This document shows positions 55,144 to 64,000 of a stretch of DNA of 64,000 nucleotides, piece by piece. Location: contig JANSLP010000021.1 of assembly GCA_029298735.1 (NCBI GenBank), positions 172,340-236,339 of the forward strand. The letters are read 5' to 3'. The stretch is from Ophiostoma sp. CBS 140.51 (taxonomy: Eukaryota > Ascomycota > Sordariomycetes > Ophiostomatales > Ophiostomataceae). The notes under the pieces were generated by a model. That model was not told the DNA's origin, did not search any database, and worked only from the letters and a program-made list of their open reading frames with translations. The translations under genes were made by a program, and so were the position numbers. Every line of letters begins with the position of its first letter. Positions within the stretch are counted from its first letter, which is position 1.

Positions 55144-56390
55144 GGCTGATTTGTCGTCGTTGGCTGGACGCAGCGTCTCGAGAATGTGACCGCTGCGTTA
55201 GGGATGGCGAGATTGGCGAGATTGGCGACTTCAAGTCGATCTGGTAGTTTGAGTTGCTGGAGAAGGTTGTGTGCGGTAGACGAGTGTTGCTGCATGCTCA
55301 AACGAGGGTACGGATAACTAGAGACGATATATATATCGATATATATCGTGGCGTATATCGAGATATAAATGGTGCTTGTCTGAAGCACGAAAAGTGGTGA
55401 TATCTTTTGCTTGCGATGCAGTTGATGTGGTTTGGGGAAAGGGTATAGATGCGTAAAGAAAATAAAGGTGATGTGAGGGAAGAGAAAGGGAAACGGACCA
55501 AATTGACAACCTCTTATGGCGGTCTCCTGGAGGAGCCTCGGTTTTTTCTTTTCTTTTTCGAGTTCTCTTGTTTCGTTTGTTCACCAACTTTTTTGCCTTG
55601 TAAGCTTTTGGCCCCAGTTTGTATGTCGTACTTGGAACTAGTAGTGGTAGGGATTCTGGGAGTCATACGGTGGGGAAATGGTGTTACGCTATTGTGCAGC
55701 TGCGGCAGGCGCATATCCGCCAGATTTTGACACTGTCTGAAGTGGCAAGAGCGGCCCCTCGAACACGCCTAGACGTGCCAGAAATTTTCAAGACACTTTC
55801 AAATTGCTCCGGGTGGCACTTTCCTTCAATGAAGTAATAATAAAGCGGGAAAGGCAAGAAAGCTCCTCTGGTCCAAAAACATAGTTTACAATATCGAAGG
55901 AACGAACGACTCATAATGATCTCGGCTAATGCACTACCTGCAGCCTTTTGGCGGGCCTCATTGTCAGTGCTTTTACATAGGTTGGAGAGCTATATTCGGG
56001 ATGCAGTGCGGAAAACTTTTCAATTCAGGTACATTTTTTAGTCTTCTACTTTGACATAACCCAAGCATTGTATACAAGAAGATTGTTTCAATGAACGAGA
56101 TACACGCTGTTTATATAGTTTACCATGGCTCTGATAGACGCTGCGTTTTGGTCGTATTTGAACCGCAGCAAAAGTTCTCCACTAAAGCACAGAGGGGCTG
56201 TGAGGCGTGAGGAGAAGTGTGCCTGCCGTATCAGCGTATCTTTGCTCAAGCACGCAAGCACAAGTACAAACGTACACGAGCAAAGCAATCCCAAAATCCC
56301 AGCCACAACAATTGACAATGCCTCCCACATGAGATGGACACTACAACAAACAAGATATCGAATTGAGGCAGCCGATCTTCACTATCAAAA
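55144..56390. promoter_or_regulatory. Divergent region, FAP1 / PSI-like gene
   Basis: A 1.25-kb interval with the promoters of both genes. Near FAP1 it contains overlapping AT-rich palindromes (55325-55348). No gene-like open frame; nothing else recognised. Confidence 0.5.
55325..55348. repeat. Overlapping AT-rich palindromes in the FAP1 leader or promoter
   Basis: CGATATATATATCG (55325-55338) and CGATATATATCG (55337-55348) are both perfect palindromes and share two bases. They lie about 180-205 bp upstream of the FAP1 start. Candidate binding dyad or simple TA-repeat expansion. Confidence 0.75.
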
Positions 56391-57060
56391 ATGGCATCCA
56401 CAGAATTGCATCCACGGCCAGACAACGAAGAGTGGCGAGAGTCTGTTCGATCGGCATGGCTCGCCTCTCGACAAAGCCCTTCTCTAAATAGCACGAACAC
56501 AAGCACAGCCGACTACACCGACAACGACGAGCGATTCCGCCGCTGTTGGGGCCGCAATAGTTGCAGTTCCTGTCTCGGCATGTCTGCCTGCAGCTGGTGT
56601 CCATTTGTACGTTCTTCCCCCTCAGTCTCTTGTATCGTATGTCATAATCATGTCTCGTATTCTCATCTCACATATCTCTCCTCTCTACATCTAGAGCGCC
56701 ACCTGCGTCCCCAACGACTACCTCATCCCGGCGCTGGCTCCGGCGTGGGAGGGTGACTATGTGTGTCCTTACTGGGCCGAGCGATGGGAACTGCGCACAC
56801 GGCCGCTGGGCTGCCAAGTGTCGACAATTACGAGTCTGACAGCGCTGGTCGCCGGGTCCAGCACACTCGTCGTGGCGCTACTGCTGTGGCTGCTGGTCGT
56901 TGTTATCCGGCGGCTGCGGCGTGTCCAGTGGTCCTCTGTCCGGTCATGGCGTGTCGCGACGCTGCTGCGACGGCCGGATAGTCCGTTCCCATCCGGGACG
57001 CCGACAGCCACTCCCTCAGTCGAGAACGAGCAGACGCCATTACTGTCCGACGTACGATGA
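56391..57060 (+). CDS. Single-pass membrane protein with PSI-like Cys-rich domain
   Basis: Two exons, 56391-56606 and 56695-57060, with an 88-nt intron (GTACGT...TAG), giving 193 residues. A Cys-rich module runs from residue 52 to about 111, with Cys at 52, 58, 61, 67, 70, 76, 95 and 111, spaced like a PSI (plexin-semaphorin-integrin) domain (CSSCLGMSACSWCPF, then SATCVPN). A single hydrophobic span follows at about 115-142 (LVVALLLWLLVVVI) with a basic flank RRLRR, then a short tail. The tail contains E184-Q-T-P-L-L, an ExxxLL acidic dileucine signal of the kind that sends yeast proteins to the vacuole by AP-3. No N-terminal signal peptide is visible, so the Cys-rich part would have to reach the lumen through the internal span as signal anchor. 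I believe related proteins are widespread in ascomycetes, but I know no function. The last codons lie 46 bp from the convergent molybdopterin gene. Confidence 0.88.
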
Positions 57061-57106
57061 CAGTATCTGACGTACGACTCAGATTATATACACAGCAACT
57101 CTTGCC

Positions 57107-57391
57107 TCACCCCGAGCTCACTGGTGGAATCACAGCCACCTCGTCGCCTTCTTGGATCACAGTACTCGCGGCGTCTGCTTCCACGTCCACATACTCGAGA
57201 TTGATCGTCACCATGCTCCCGTCCAGCACGCCCGCCCGGATCCCACTGTATCGCTTTTCAAGTGTTGCAAACAGCTCCGACAAAGGTAGCGGTGCCGGTA
57301 ACGACTCGTAGTCCTTTTGGGTATACGACGTGGCCGCCGCAAAGTAGAGCATGTTGAAGTGGCCCTTGGGCGGACGGGGTGGCGTGGACAT
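57107..57391 (-). CDS. cnxG: Molybdopterin synthase sulfur-carrier (small) subunit, MoaD/MOCS2A type
   Basis: A single exon of 94 residues starting MSTPPRPPKGHFNMLYFAAA. The MoaD fold is recognisable: a first beta strand FNMLYFAAATSYT, PLPLSELFATLEKRYSGI, VTINLEYVDVE, and the diagnostic end QEGDEVAVIPPVSSG. The C-terminal Gly is thiocarboxylated and passed to the large subunit (MoaE/CnxH) to convert cyclic pyranopterin monophosphate to molybdopterin in the cytosol. This is needed for nitrate reductase and xanthine dehydrogenase. The penultimate residue is Ser rather than the Gly of bacterial and human proteins; I believe fungal MOCS2A proteins share this, but cannot verify. An in-frame upstream ATG at 57439 would add 16 residues. 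The shorter form is preferred because it has the family length. Confidence 0.92.
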   Translation of the reverse strand: MSTPPRPPKGHFNMLYFAAATSYTQKDYESLPAPLPLSELFATLEKRYSGIRAGVLDGSMVTINLEYVDVEADAASTVIQEGDEVAVIPPVSSG

Positions 57392-58514
57392 GGTGAAGCG
57401 GGTGAAGCGACGCGACGTCTCTAAACAACAAAAAGACACTGACTGACTGAAACCTGTTAGCAGATGAACGCGACAAGAAACGAAACGTGGACAAATAACA
57501 GGAAATGAGGTTTTTGGTTTTGGTTGTCAGAGATCTTGGTGTATGAGAACAATCATAGAATATCAAGAAATTGTGCTTTATATGGTTATACATCATTCAA
57601 CCGTATGTGGAAAAGAGAAAAGAACAGAAACGAAAAGAAAAGAAAAGAAAGCAGAAACAATGCGATATATGCTTACCTTTTGGGAGTGTTGTTGTTGAGA
57701 GAGGAAAGGAAAAAGAGAAGGGGAAAGGGCAGAGACGAAAGGGGAGAAGAAAAGGCAGAGAATTTATGGCCAGAGAATTTTGAGTGGGGAAAGGAGAGAG
57801 AGCTTTCTACGCCATACATGGTCACGTGGTTTGGATTTTGCATCAAAAGTTTTGCTCTCTACAGTTTGCGGTCAAAATTTTGGAGATTCGCATCGAGGAG
57901 TCGCGAGTCACGGATACGATTTCACATGTTTTTACTACGTCACAGTCTTTCCAAGGATTTGGTCAATGGTGGTTTTGGATTTTTATGCCCTCTCGTCTTG
58001 TCCTAAAAAAAACATGGGGGAAAACTCTAGTTCTCTCCCCGTCCGTTTTTCCACCAGAGTAACAACCAAAAGAAAAAAAAAACTAAAGAACAAGTAAATG
58101 TGCAAAAAGGGAGGACAGCAGTGTCAACAAGGTTCGCTCGTGAAAGCAAAAGCAGATTCCCCGTCGTCCCATGTGTCGACCCTCACCACCCATGGTGGCC
58201 ACTGTCGGAAAGAAATCGTTTCGTTCTGCCGACAGTCGCACCTCTGGTTTGGCTTTTCGTTTGTTTTTTCCCATAAAAAAGAATAGAGTACTCCTTTTTC
58301 AATCCCAAGCACGCCTCCGTTCCAATAGTGTTTGACAAAGATGCCTCGGGGGCGGGTGTCCCTACTACAACTCGTCGTCCATGTCGGTCCGGAATAATCT
58401 GGTTTTTCTTGATTTGATTTTTTAAAATTTATAGTTTGTCTTTGTCGTCGTTCGTCACTCGTCGGCCGTCCATCGTCGTATTTTTGTATTATTCGTCGGT
58501 GGGTTGCGCAACGC
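57392..58514. other. Intergenic region, cnxG promoter and RPS28 3' flank
   Basis: A 1.1-kb interval that is A/G-rich on the + strand from 57580 to 57790, which is a pyrimidine-rich leader for the minus-strand cnxG. It is AT-rich toward RPS28. No gene recognised; frames of up to 160 codons are shadows in purine-rich DNA. Confidence 0.5.
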
Positions 58515-58792
58515 TTATCTCAGGCGGCGAGCCTCACGCTCAGACTCGAGCAGGCACAGGATGTCGTCCTCGCGGACTGCGGCAGGTTAGCAAGCGTTCA
58601 ACAGGACAGCACTTCGTTTCAACACCTCCTTCTGCGTATTGACATACCAGGGCCCTTGACGTTGCGGATGATGCTGCGGGTCTGGTCGTCCATGAACTCG
58701 ACGCGGACCTGGGTGACACCACCGCGCGAACCGGTGCGGCCGAGGACGCGGGTGACCTTGACCAACTTGACGGGCTGCTTCGAGGAATCCAT
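58515..58792 (-). CDS. RPS28: 40S ribosomal protein S28 (eS28)
   Basis: Two exons on the minus strand, 58648-58792 and 58515-58576, with a 71-nt intron (GTATGT...CAG), totalling 207 nt or 68 residues, the exact family length. The protein begins MDSSKQPVKLVKVTRVLGRT, continues GSRGGVTQVRVEFMDD and QTRSIIRNVKGPVREDDILC, and ends LLESEREARRLR, all diagnostic of eS28. It is a small-subunit component near the mRNA exit. It shares a 666-bp divergent interval with the dynactin p50 gene. Confidence 0.97.
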
Positions 58793-59458
58793 TTTGTCGT
58801 TTGTGTGTGTGAGAGGTTATCCGAAGACGAGAGAGAGAGGGGTTGTGGAAGTTGGTGGTTTGGTGGTGGTGATTGTGGTGGGAAGAAGATCGTGGGCAAA
58901 GGAAGTCGTGATGTGTGGGAAGGTGGAAAGAGTGGGCAAGAGCAAGGAAAAAAGTTGACGCTGTGCAGTTTTTTCCGCACGCACACAATTTTTTTGCTAG
59001 ACTGGGGCCATCATCTGCATTAGGTAATCGTGGTTTTGCTGCGTAAAGGGCGGGACTGGAGCGAAAAAATACGGAAAAATAGTTTGTGGGCGACCGTAGC
59101 CCCTCCCCATCTTAAGTAATCACACGTGATTGGCCCAGCAAGATGCGACCCCAAAATCGCATGCCCCATATGCTCTGAGTTCGAGTCTCCACTGTTTTCG
59201 AGCGACGCAACTGACCGAGCTGAGGACGAAAGCGAGGCTGCTCCACCACAGTGCGTACTGTCCCCGAAGTGGCAGCCGCGTCTGGCAGCAGGCGAAACAC
59301 GTCTTCCCCTGGAGCCAACGAGCCAGCCAGCTTTCAGGGTAGCCCAACATCGCGAACAGAGAGCTTCCCCTATCTAGTGCAGAACGTCACTTATCAAACT
59401 GCCACCCCAAACGGCAGTGCATTGTTGAAGCATTGCGCCCTCCACAACATTCAAAATC
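58793..59458. promoter_or_regulatory. Divergent promoter, RPS28 / dynactin p50 gene
   Basis: A 666-bp interval. Near RPS28 it is rich in GGTGG runs on the + strand (58845-58885), so the RPS28 leader is C-rich. At 59121-59136 there is an inverted element TCACACGTGA followed by TTGG, an E-box-like CACGTG core next to a reversed CCAAT. Assignment to either gene is inference. Confidence 0.4.
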
Positions 59459-60857
59459 ATGGCTTTAAACAGAAAATACTCGGCATTGCCGGATTTGGTG
59501 GGTTTTCCTTCTTCTGACCTTTATTACGAGGCCAAATATATTCTAACTTCGAGGTACTTTAAAGGACACCGCGCCCGATATCTACGAAACGCCAGAGCTT
59601 ACCGACGACAACTCCACCGTTCTCACCACGACAGGCCGGTCCCCTTCGGACGACTCAGACGACAATGATGATGATGACGACGTCGACACCGGAATCTCGC
59701 GGTCCCGTGTCCAGGTCGACCAGGCCCGCTCCCGCTTTTTGGGATCGACCGTCGATGCGCGCGGTGTCGACTTCTCGGACCGCGTCGACGGCAAGCGGAA
59801 ATCGTACAGAACAGCGACGTCGGCACGGCGGCGGAGGCAACAGCAAAAGGCTGTGTTAGGCGATGTCAGCGACCCGGACAGCGACGAAGACGAGGAGCTG
59901 GTGGAGGACGACGACGAAGACAACGACTCGCCCGACGGTCTGGAACGCAAGATTGCACGTTTAAAACGGGAGGTGGAAGAGGCCAAGGCCGCCTACAGCC
60001 GGCAAAAGGCCGAGGCAGCCGCAAAAGCCAATGGCAAGGGTGCGCCAGGAGCTGCGGCAGGGACCGACCTCGACTCGCTGAGCCAGGCACTCGATGACAT
60101 TGCACGTCTGGCCGATGAAGAGGCGGCCAAGACAGCCCGGCCACTATCGTCAGCGCCGACAACAGATGCTGCATCGACATCAGCGCCTGCACCCGCCCCC
60201 TCAGCAGCTGGCGCACATGCCCTTGCGCAGACTGCCGACTTTGACCGCCGCCTTGTGCTGCTTGAGCGGTCCATTGGCATCGAGGGCGGCGACGGTGCCG
60301 GTCTGCCGCGTGCCATCCTGCCTACCCTTGACGCTCTCCAGCGCCAGATTGGTACCCTTGCCGATGCTTCGACGGCCTCGCTCGACGGCATCTCCCGCCG
60401 CGTCCGTACCCTCGCGCAAGAAGCCGACCAGCTCGCCAAGTCCCGCCAGGCCGCCAAGGCCGCTCAAGAGGCGTTGGCTGATGTGACGGGTGGTGCAGGT
60501 GGCAAGACAGAAGCTGCTTCGTCCGCTGCCAAGGGTGAAGACAGTGACGACACAAAGATCAACGCTCTCTACGGCACCCTGCCCACCATTGAACAGCTCG
60601 CACCACTTCTCCCGCCTTTGCTTGACCGCCTACGCTCACTCCGTGCCATCCACGCCGACGCAGCGGGTGCCAGCGAGCTGCTCGACGAGCTGGCACAGCA
60701 GCAGGCGGACACGGCAGCCGAAGTGAAGCAGTGGCGGCAGGGCCTGGAGACGATGGAGGCGGCGCTGCGGGACGGCGAGGCGACCATGGGCAAGAATGCA
60801 CAGGTCATGGAGGGCTGGGTCAAGGAGCTGGAGGCGCGGCTGGATAGGCTGGCCTAA
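59459..60857 (+). CDS. Dynactin subunit 2 (p50, dynamitin) family protein
   Basis: Two exons, 59459-59497 and 59565-60857, with a 67-nt intron (GTGGGT, CTAAC branch, AAG acceptor), giving 443 residues. The N-terminus MALNRKYSALPDLDTAPDIYETPELTDD is characteristic of dynamitin: the LPDLDTAPDIYETP block anchors p50 on the Arp1 filament in the animal complex. After an acidic linker (VSDPDSDEDEELVEDDDED) come predicted coiled coils, starting GLERKIARLKREVEEAKAAY and continuing through the last third (LLDELAQQQADTAAEVKQWR). Dynactin is the cofactor of dynein for nuclear movement and retrograde transport along microtubules. The length is close to family norm (about 400-450). The acceptor is unusual in being preceded by A (AAAG) rather than a pyrimidine, but phase and homology support it. 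Confidence 0.93.
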
Positions 60858-61559
60858 GAGCCCGGGGGAAAGCTGTTGAGCACATGTATTTAATACCCTT
60901 CATTCGTGTCTCTTTTCATTGTATCACATTTGTTTTTGCTTTCTTCTTTCTTTCTGCCATCTACTTTACATAGCGAATCACAGCGATTTGTATATATGCA
61001 CAACTCGACTATGACGTATTTCTGCCAATATACTCACGCCTCTTTCAAACTTCCTCAACGTATACACATATCAATTATTTACTCCTATATACTGTCAAGC
61101 TTGTCACTACATACGTGAATATGCAAATACGTGAATTATAAATAGCATGGAAACCATTCACATGGCTTTGTATGTCGTGAAAGAGCACATGGCAAGAGCC
61201 GTCTATTTTGGTGTGCTTAATTGGCGGTGGGGCCTTCCCTAGCACACCTAGCTCCACGCTCCAAATACAGCTCAGAACGCGTCTCACAACACTACGCCTC
61301 GTTTTCACGGCAAACAACGACGTGCCCTGACACCCTTTTCCCGGGCTAGCGACTTTTCACACCTCGAATGCATTTGAAATGCATTTCGAATGAATTCCGA
61401 ATGCGTTTCCAATTCATTTCACCACTTACACGACTTACAGGACATACACGACATTGAGGGGTTCGGGAACGAAGCTCTTCGCCATCTCCCCCGACTTTGA
61501 CGCGCCGTCGTCTTCTTTCAACTTTGTTTCGGAGAGAGAGGGGTGGGGGGGAAGAGACA
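60858..61559. other. Intergenic region, p50 3' flank and RTC4 promoter
   Basis: AT-rich to about 61150 (3' UTR), then promoter. At 61367-61405 there is a cluster of related GAATGCATTT / GAATGAATTC motifs with a perfect 9-bp-arm palindrome around 61376. No gene seen. Confidence 0.5.
61368..61386. repeat. Palindrome AATGCATTT-G-AAATGCATT upstream of RTC4
   Basis: Nine-bp arms around a single G, about 180 bp upstream of the RTC4 start. Its core TGCATTTGAAATGCA also occurs at 40539-40553 in the gene-free interval. Candidate protein-binding dyad; function unknown. Confidence 0.7.
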
Positions 61560-63710
61560 ATGGCGCCGGCGCCTCGGTGGAAGCCGCCCGGTGGCGGCAT
61601 CAGGGCCCCTTCCCGCGGCATCACGACCGCTGTGCGCACCAAGCGGGACTTGGAGACGACAAAAAAGAAGCCCGCTCGTGAAACTGCGTCGGTCGATGCA
61701 CCGCCTTTGAGCAGTAGCGACGAGGAGGATGAGCTGCATCAGCAAGTCGAGGATATTGAGGACATTTCGGACTCGTCGTCGCCCGACAACGACCGATCGC
61801 GGGGTCACATCCAACCAACAGTCTTTAAGCCGTCAGTTCCACAACGACGCAGCCGCCTGCTAGTCGCCGACGATATGCGTAAGAGCAGCGTCGGCAGTTG
61901 TGATAGTGGCAGTGAAAGCGGCCAGCGTGGGACAAAGCGGCCAAGGCCAGAAGACTCGCCGTCCAAAACAAACGGAGACTCTGCTGGTAGTGGCAACGGC
62001 AACGGCTCCTTGTTTGGACATGCATGGCCAGCACCAAAGGCCACATATGGCAGCCGTCAACGGCTAGGATTCTCAACAGGCCGCAGTACATCGCATACAT
62101 CAAAGACATCGAGACCAGTCTTTAAGAAATACGAGGACAGCGCGAGCGATATCAGCGAGCCAGAGGAAGGCCCTCCGAAAAGAAAGACACCACCACGAAA
62201 AACACAACCGCCGGCAGCACCCAGAGCTCGGTTTATCAAACCACCAGAGATGTCACCGGAGAAGCCAGATACGCCAAAAAAGCCTGAAAAGCGAGAAAAG
62301 CCAGAGCCGCCCAAGTTCAAGATCAGCAAACATGCCCTGTCCGATGACGATAGTTACGTTGGCGATCAGGCCAAGAAGAAGGCCGAGGCAAAACAAAAGG
62401 AGAAGGAGAAGCCACCACCAGCGGCTGTATTCAAGATGCCACCAACAGCGCTGCAAGATCTGAGCAGCGATGAAGACGCGGGCAGAGACAAGAAGCGAGA
62501 GCCGTCCACGTTTACGTCTACGAAAGCAAAGACAAAAATAAGAAAAACAGGTTCGAAAGACACAAGCAGTCCAGAAGATACAGACAAGCACATGACCAAG
62601 AAAGAACTCATGCAGTCCCGCCAGAAATGGCGGAAGACACTCGACGGGAAGAAGTTGGCCAAGACGTCATCCCAAATCTTTGGCCAGCTGGACGTTGAGG
62701 GCGGTGGCAGCAGTCAGGATACGCGCAGCACATCACCATCGTCATCCGCACCACAACCACCTCCACCTCCACCACGGGCCGTCTTTAAGATGCCCCAGTT
62801 CAACTCGGATAGCTTCCCCGTCGGCGGCGGCGGAGATGGCCAAGACGACAGTACTATCGATCTAACGGAACTACTGGGCGATGACATTGACGAGGACATT
62901 GACAAGGACAAGGCCGACAACGACGATAATGACGTCTCCGTTGCCGCCAGCGACAAGACCATGCAGTATAAGGGCCCTGCCATTTGTCCGCTGTGCAGGG
63001 AATCGTTGGACGAAGCTATTCTGCGCGAACTGCTCCCCAACCACTATTTGCTTGCCGGTGTCTCCTTTGCCCGCATCGCCAGAACCCGCAGCGTTATTCC
63101 CCTGAACCTTCTAAAATTTGACGAGAAGATGCGCTTCTGCCAGGGACACAAGCAGCGCACCAATCGTCAAGCCTGGGCCGCCCGCGGGTACCCGACTATT
63201 GACTGGGACGCACTGCCCGCGCGTCTCGTGCGTTACGAAAAGCACATCCACGGCATTATCGTGGGCAAGACACCATCAACCTTCCGCACAAGCTGGGAAG
63301 CCGCCAAAACAACGGCCGCCATGGCCGCCCTCATCACCGTCCCGGGCTACTACGGCCCCCGCGGTATGCGTGTGTTGTCCGACTCCATTGTCGAGCGCCA
63401 TGCATCCACCATAAGCAAGCGCATCGTCGAGGATGCACTGCTGGCTTCCCGCGGCATGTATCAGTTTGTAGAGACCGTGCTGGTCCCCGAACTGGCCGTG
63501 CAGCTGATCCGGGAGGACATGCTGCGGGGCGGTGCGGGCACTGCCAGCGAGGACGAGGTACGCAAGGTGATGGTGGCGAGTGCAGCTCTGGGCGAGGAGT
63601 TGGCGGAGGAATTACAAGATGTCGTCGAAGATGAGGATGACGATGAGGAGGACGAAGACCTGGATGGAGATCAGGAAGACGACAATGCGTATGATTACAT
63701 GTCTACATAG
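61560..63710 (+). CDS. RTC4: RTC4-like domain protein (restriction of telomere capping 4)
   Basis: A single exon of 716 residues from ATG 61560 (MAPAPRWKPPGGGIRAPSRG). The first two thirds are disordered, basic and acidic by turns, with Ser/Asp clusters (SSSDEEDE, DISDSSSPDN), an RPRPEDSPSK segment and a Pro-rich run. The conserved RTC4 domain begins at about residue 475 (CPLCRESLDEAILRELLPNH) and includes MRFCQGHKQR, AWAARGYPTIDWDALPARL, HGIIVGKTPSTFRTSWEAAK and VPGYYGPRGMRVLSDSIV. The tail is very acidic (DDDEEDEDLDGDQEDD). In yeast, Rtc4 loss affects telomere capping and the protein is nuclear; its biochemical action is not known to me. An in-frame upstream ATG at 61497 would add 21 Arg-rich residues; the MAPAPRWKPPGGG start is favoured. 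Confidence 0.9.
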   Translation: MAPAPRWKPPGGGIRAPSRGITTAVRTKRDLETTKKKPARETASVDAPPLSSSDEEDELHQQVEDIEDISDSSSPDNDRSRGHIQPTVFKPSVPQRRSRLLVADDMRKSSVGSCDSGSESGQRGTKRPRPEDSPSKTNGDSAGSGNGNGSLFGHAWPAPKATYGSRQRLGFSTGRSTSHTSKTSRPVFKKYEDSASDISEPEEGPPKRKTPPRKTQPPAAPRARFIKPPEMSPEKPDTPKKPEKREKPEPPKFKISKHALSDDDSYVGDQAKKKAEAKQKEKEKPPPAAVFKMPPTALQDLSSDEDAGRDKKREPSTFTSTKAKTKIRKTGSKDTSSPEDTDKHMTKKELMQSRQKWRKTLDGKKLAKTSSQIFGQLDVEGGGSSQDTRSTSPSSSAPQPPPPPPRAVFKMPQFNSDSFPVGGGGDGQDDSTIDLTELLGDDIDEDIDKDKADNDDNDVSVAASDKTMQYKGPAICPLCRESLDEAILRELLPNHYLLAGVSFARIARTRSVIPLNLLKFDEKMRFCQGHKQRTNRQAWAARGYPTIDWDALPARLVRYEKHIHGIIVGKTPSTFRTSWEAAKTTAAMAALITVPGYYGPRGMRVLSDSIVERHASTISKRIVEDALLASRGMYQFVETVLVPELAVQLIREDMLRGGAGTASEDEVRKVMVASAALGEELAEELQDVVEDEDDDEEDEDLDGDQEDDNAYDYMST

Positions 63711-64000
63711 ATGATCGCCAACAGGTCGACCGATAATCTGAACATAGAATAAGCATCAAAGAACATGAGAACTTTTATCTCGCAACCTTGTATTGTTGGC
63801 TCTAATCTTGTAGTTTTCTGTGATGTTTGATAAGAATGGCTTTTGAAGAAATTTTTAAGAAAATACACCGTTAATTTGTTTTTGTTTATTTGTTTATTTT
63901 ATCTTTTCTCCGTCCTATTTTTGTCGTCGCCACAAGGCGCAGTGTGCTTGCGAATGTTCGAGTCATTGTGTCCCCAGAAAATTCCGTTTTATTGCCACTT
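63711..64000. other. 3' flank of RTC4
   Basis: AT-rich with TTTGTTTATTTG repeats, consistent with 3' UTR and terminator. No further gene starts before the window end. Confidence 0.5.

Noticed and set aside
56145..56170. Minus-strand GGTTCAAATAC resembling a tRNA B box
   Set aside because: The last bases do not match the consensus, and no A box or cloverleaf could be found around it.
1..64000. Transposons, CRISPR arrays, biosynthetic gene cluster
   Set aside because: No transposase or reverse transcriptase motifs, no terminal repeats, no spaced direct repeats, and no PKS/NRPS/terpene enzymes were seen in any frame.

Overview
The window is nuclear DNA of a filamentous ascomycete (Pezizomycotina, most likely Sordariomycetes; an ophiostomatalean is possible but unproven). 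The evidence is short spliceosomal introns (mostly 50-160 nt) with GTRNGT donors, CTAAC/CTGAC branch sites and YAG acceptors; long pyrimidine-rich leaders; GC-rich coding regions; and single-copy fungal housekeeping genes such as VMA21, MED14, CreB-type deubiquitinase, RTC4 and the fungal MoaD protein. No transposon, rRNA, tRNA, CRISPR array or secondary-metabolite cluster was recognised.

Layout. 1-9.3 kb: 3' end of an unidentified Asn/Gln-rich protein; VMA21 (-), the V-ATPase assembly chaperone; a FUN30-type chromatin remodeller (+); and ribosomal protein eL33 (-), which has a 10-nt microexon. 9.3-14 kb: a gene-poor divergent interval. 14-24.7 kb: three genes on + in tandem, glucose-6-phosphate dehydrogenase (with a 21-nt microexon), Mediator subunit MED14, and F-actin capping protein beta. 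24.7-31.6 kb: a 6.9-kb interval with no convincing gene. 31.6-40.1 kb: an extended-SDR (epimerase-like) protein lacking the catalytic Tyr, a small protein with a fatty-acid-binding-protein-like N-terminus, a two-CBS-domain protein (-), and a mitochondrial phosphate carrier with an N-terminal LEA-like 11-mer repeat extension. 40.1-47.5 kb: a second, 7.4-kb interval without a convincing gene. 47.5-64 kb: a dense block holding CreB-type deubiquitinase (+), NF-X1/FAP1 zinc-finger protein (-), a PSI-like single-pass membrane protein (+), molybdopterin synthase small subunit (-), ribosomal protein eS28 (-), dynactin p50/dynamitin (+) and RTC4 (+).

The genes form no pathway or operon-like unit; this is ordinary core chromosome. 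The best candidates for something less ordinary are the LEA-like repeat fused to the phosphate carrier; the three microexons, notably the 14-nt exon whose junction splits the catalytic Cys codon of CreB; the unresolved splice phase at the G6PDH N-terminus; the non-canonical SDR active site; the FABP-like signature in a fungal protein; and the two large gene-free intervals. No wholly new multi-gene system could be supported from the sequence alone.

Exon boundaries were placed by hand from splice signals, reading-frame phase and remembered family conservation. Exon lengths sum to whole codons for every spliced gene except the 5' part of G6PDH.
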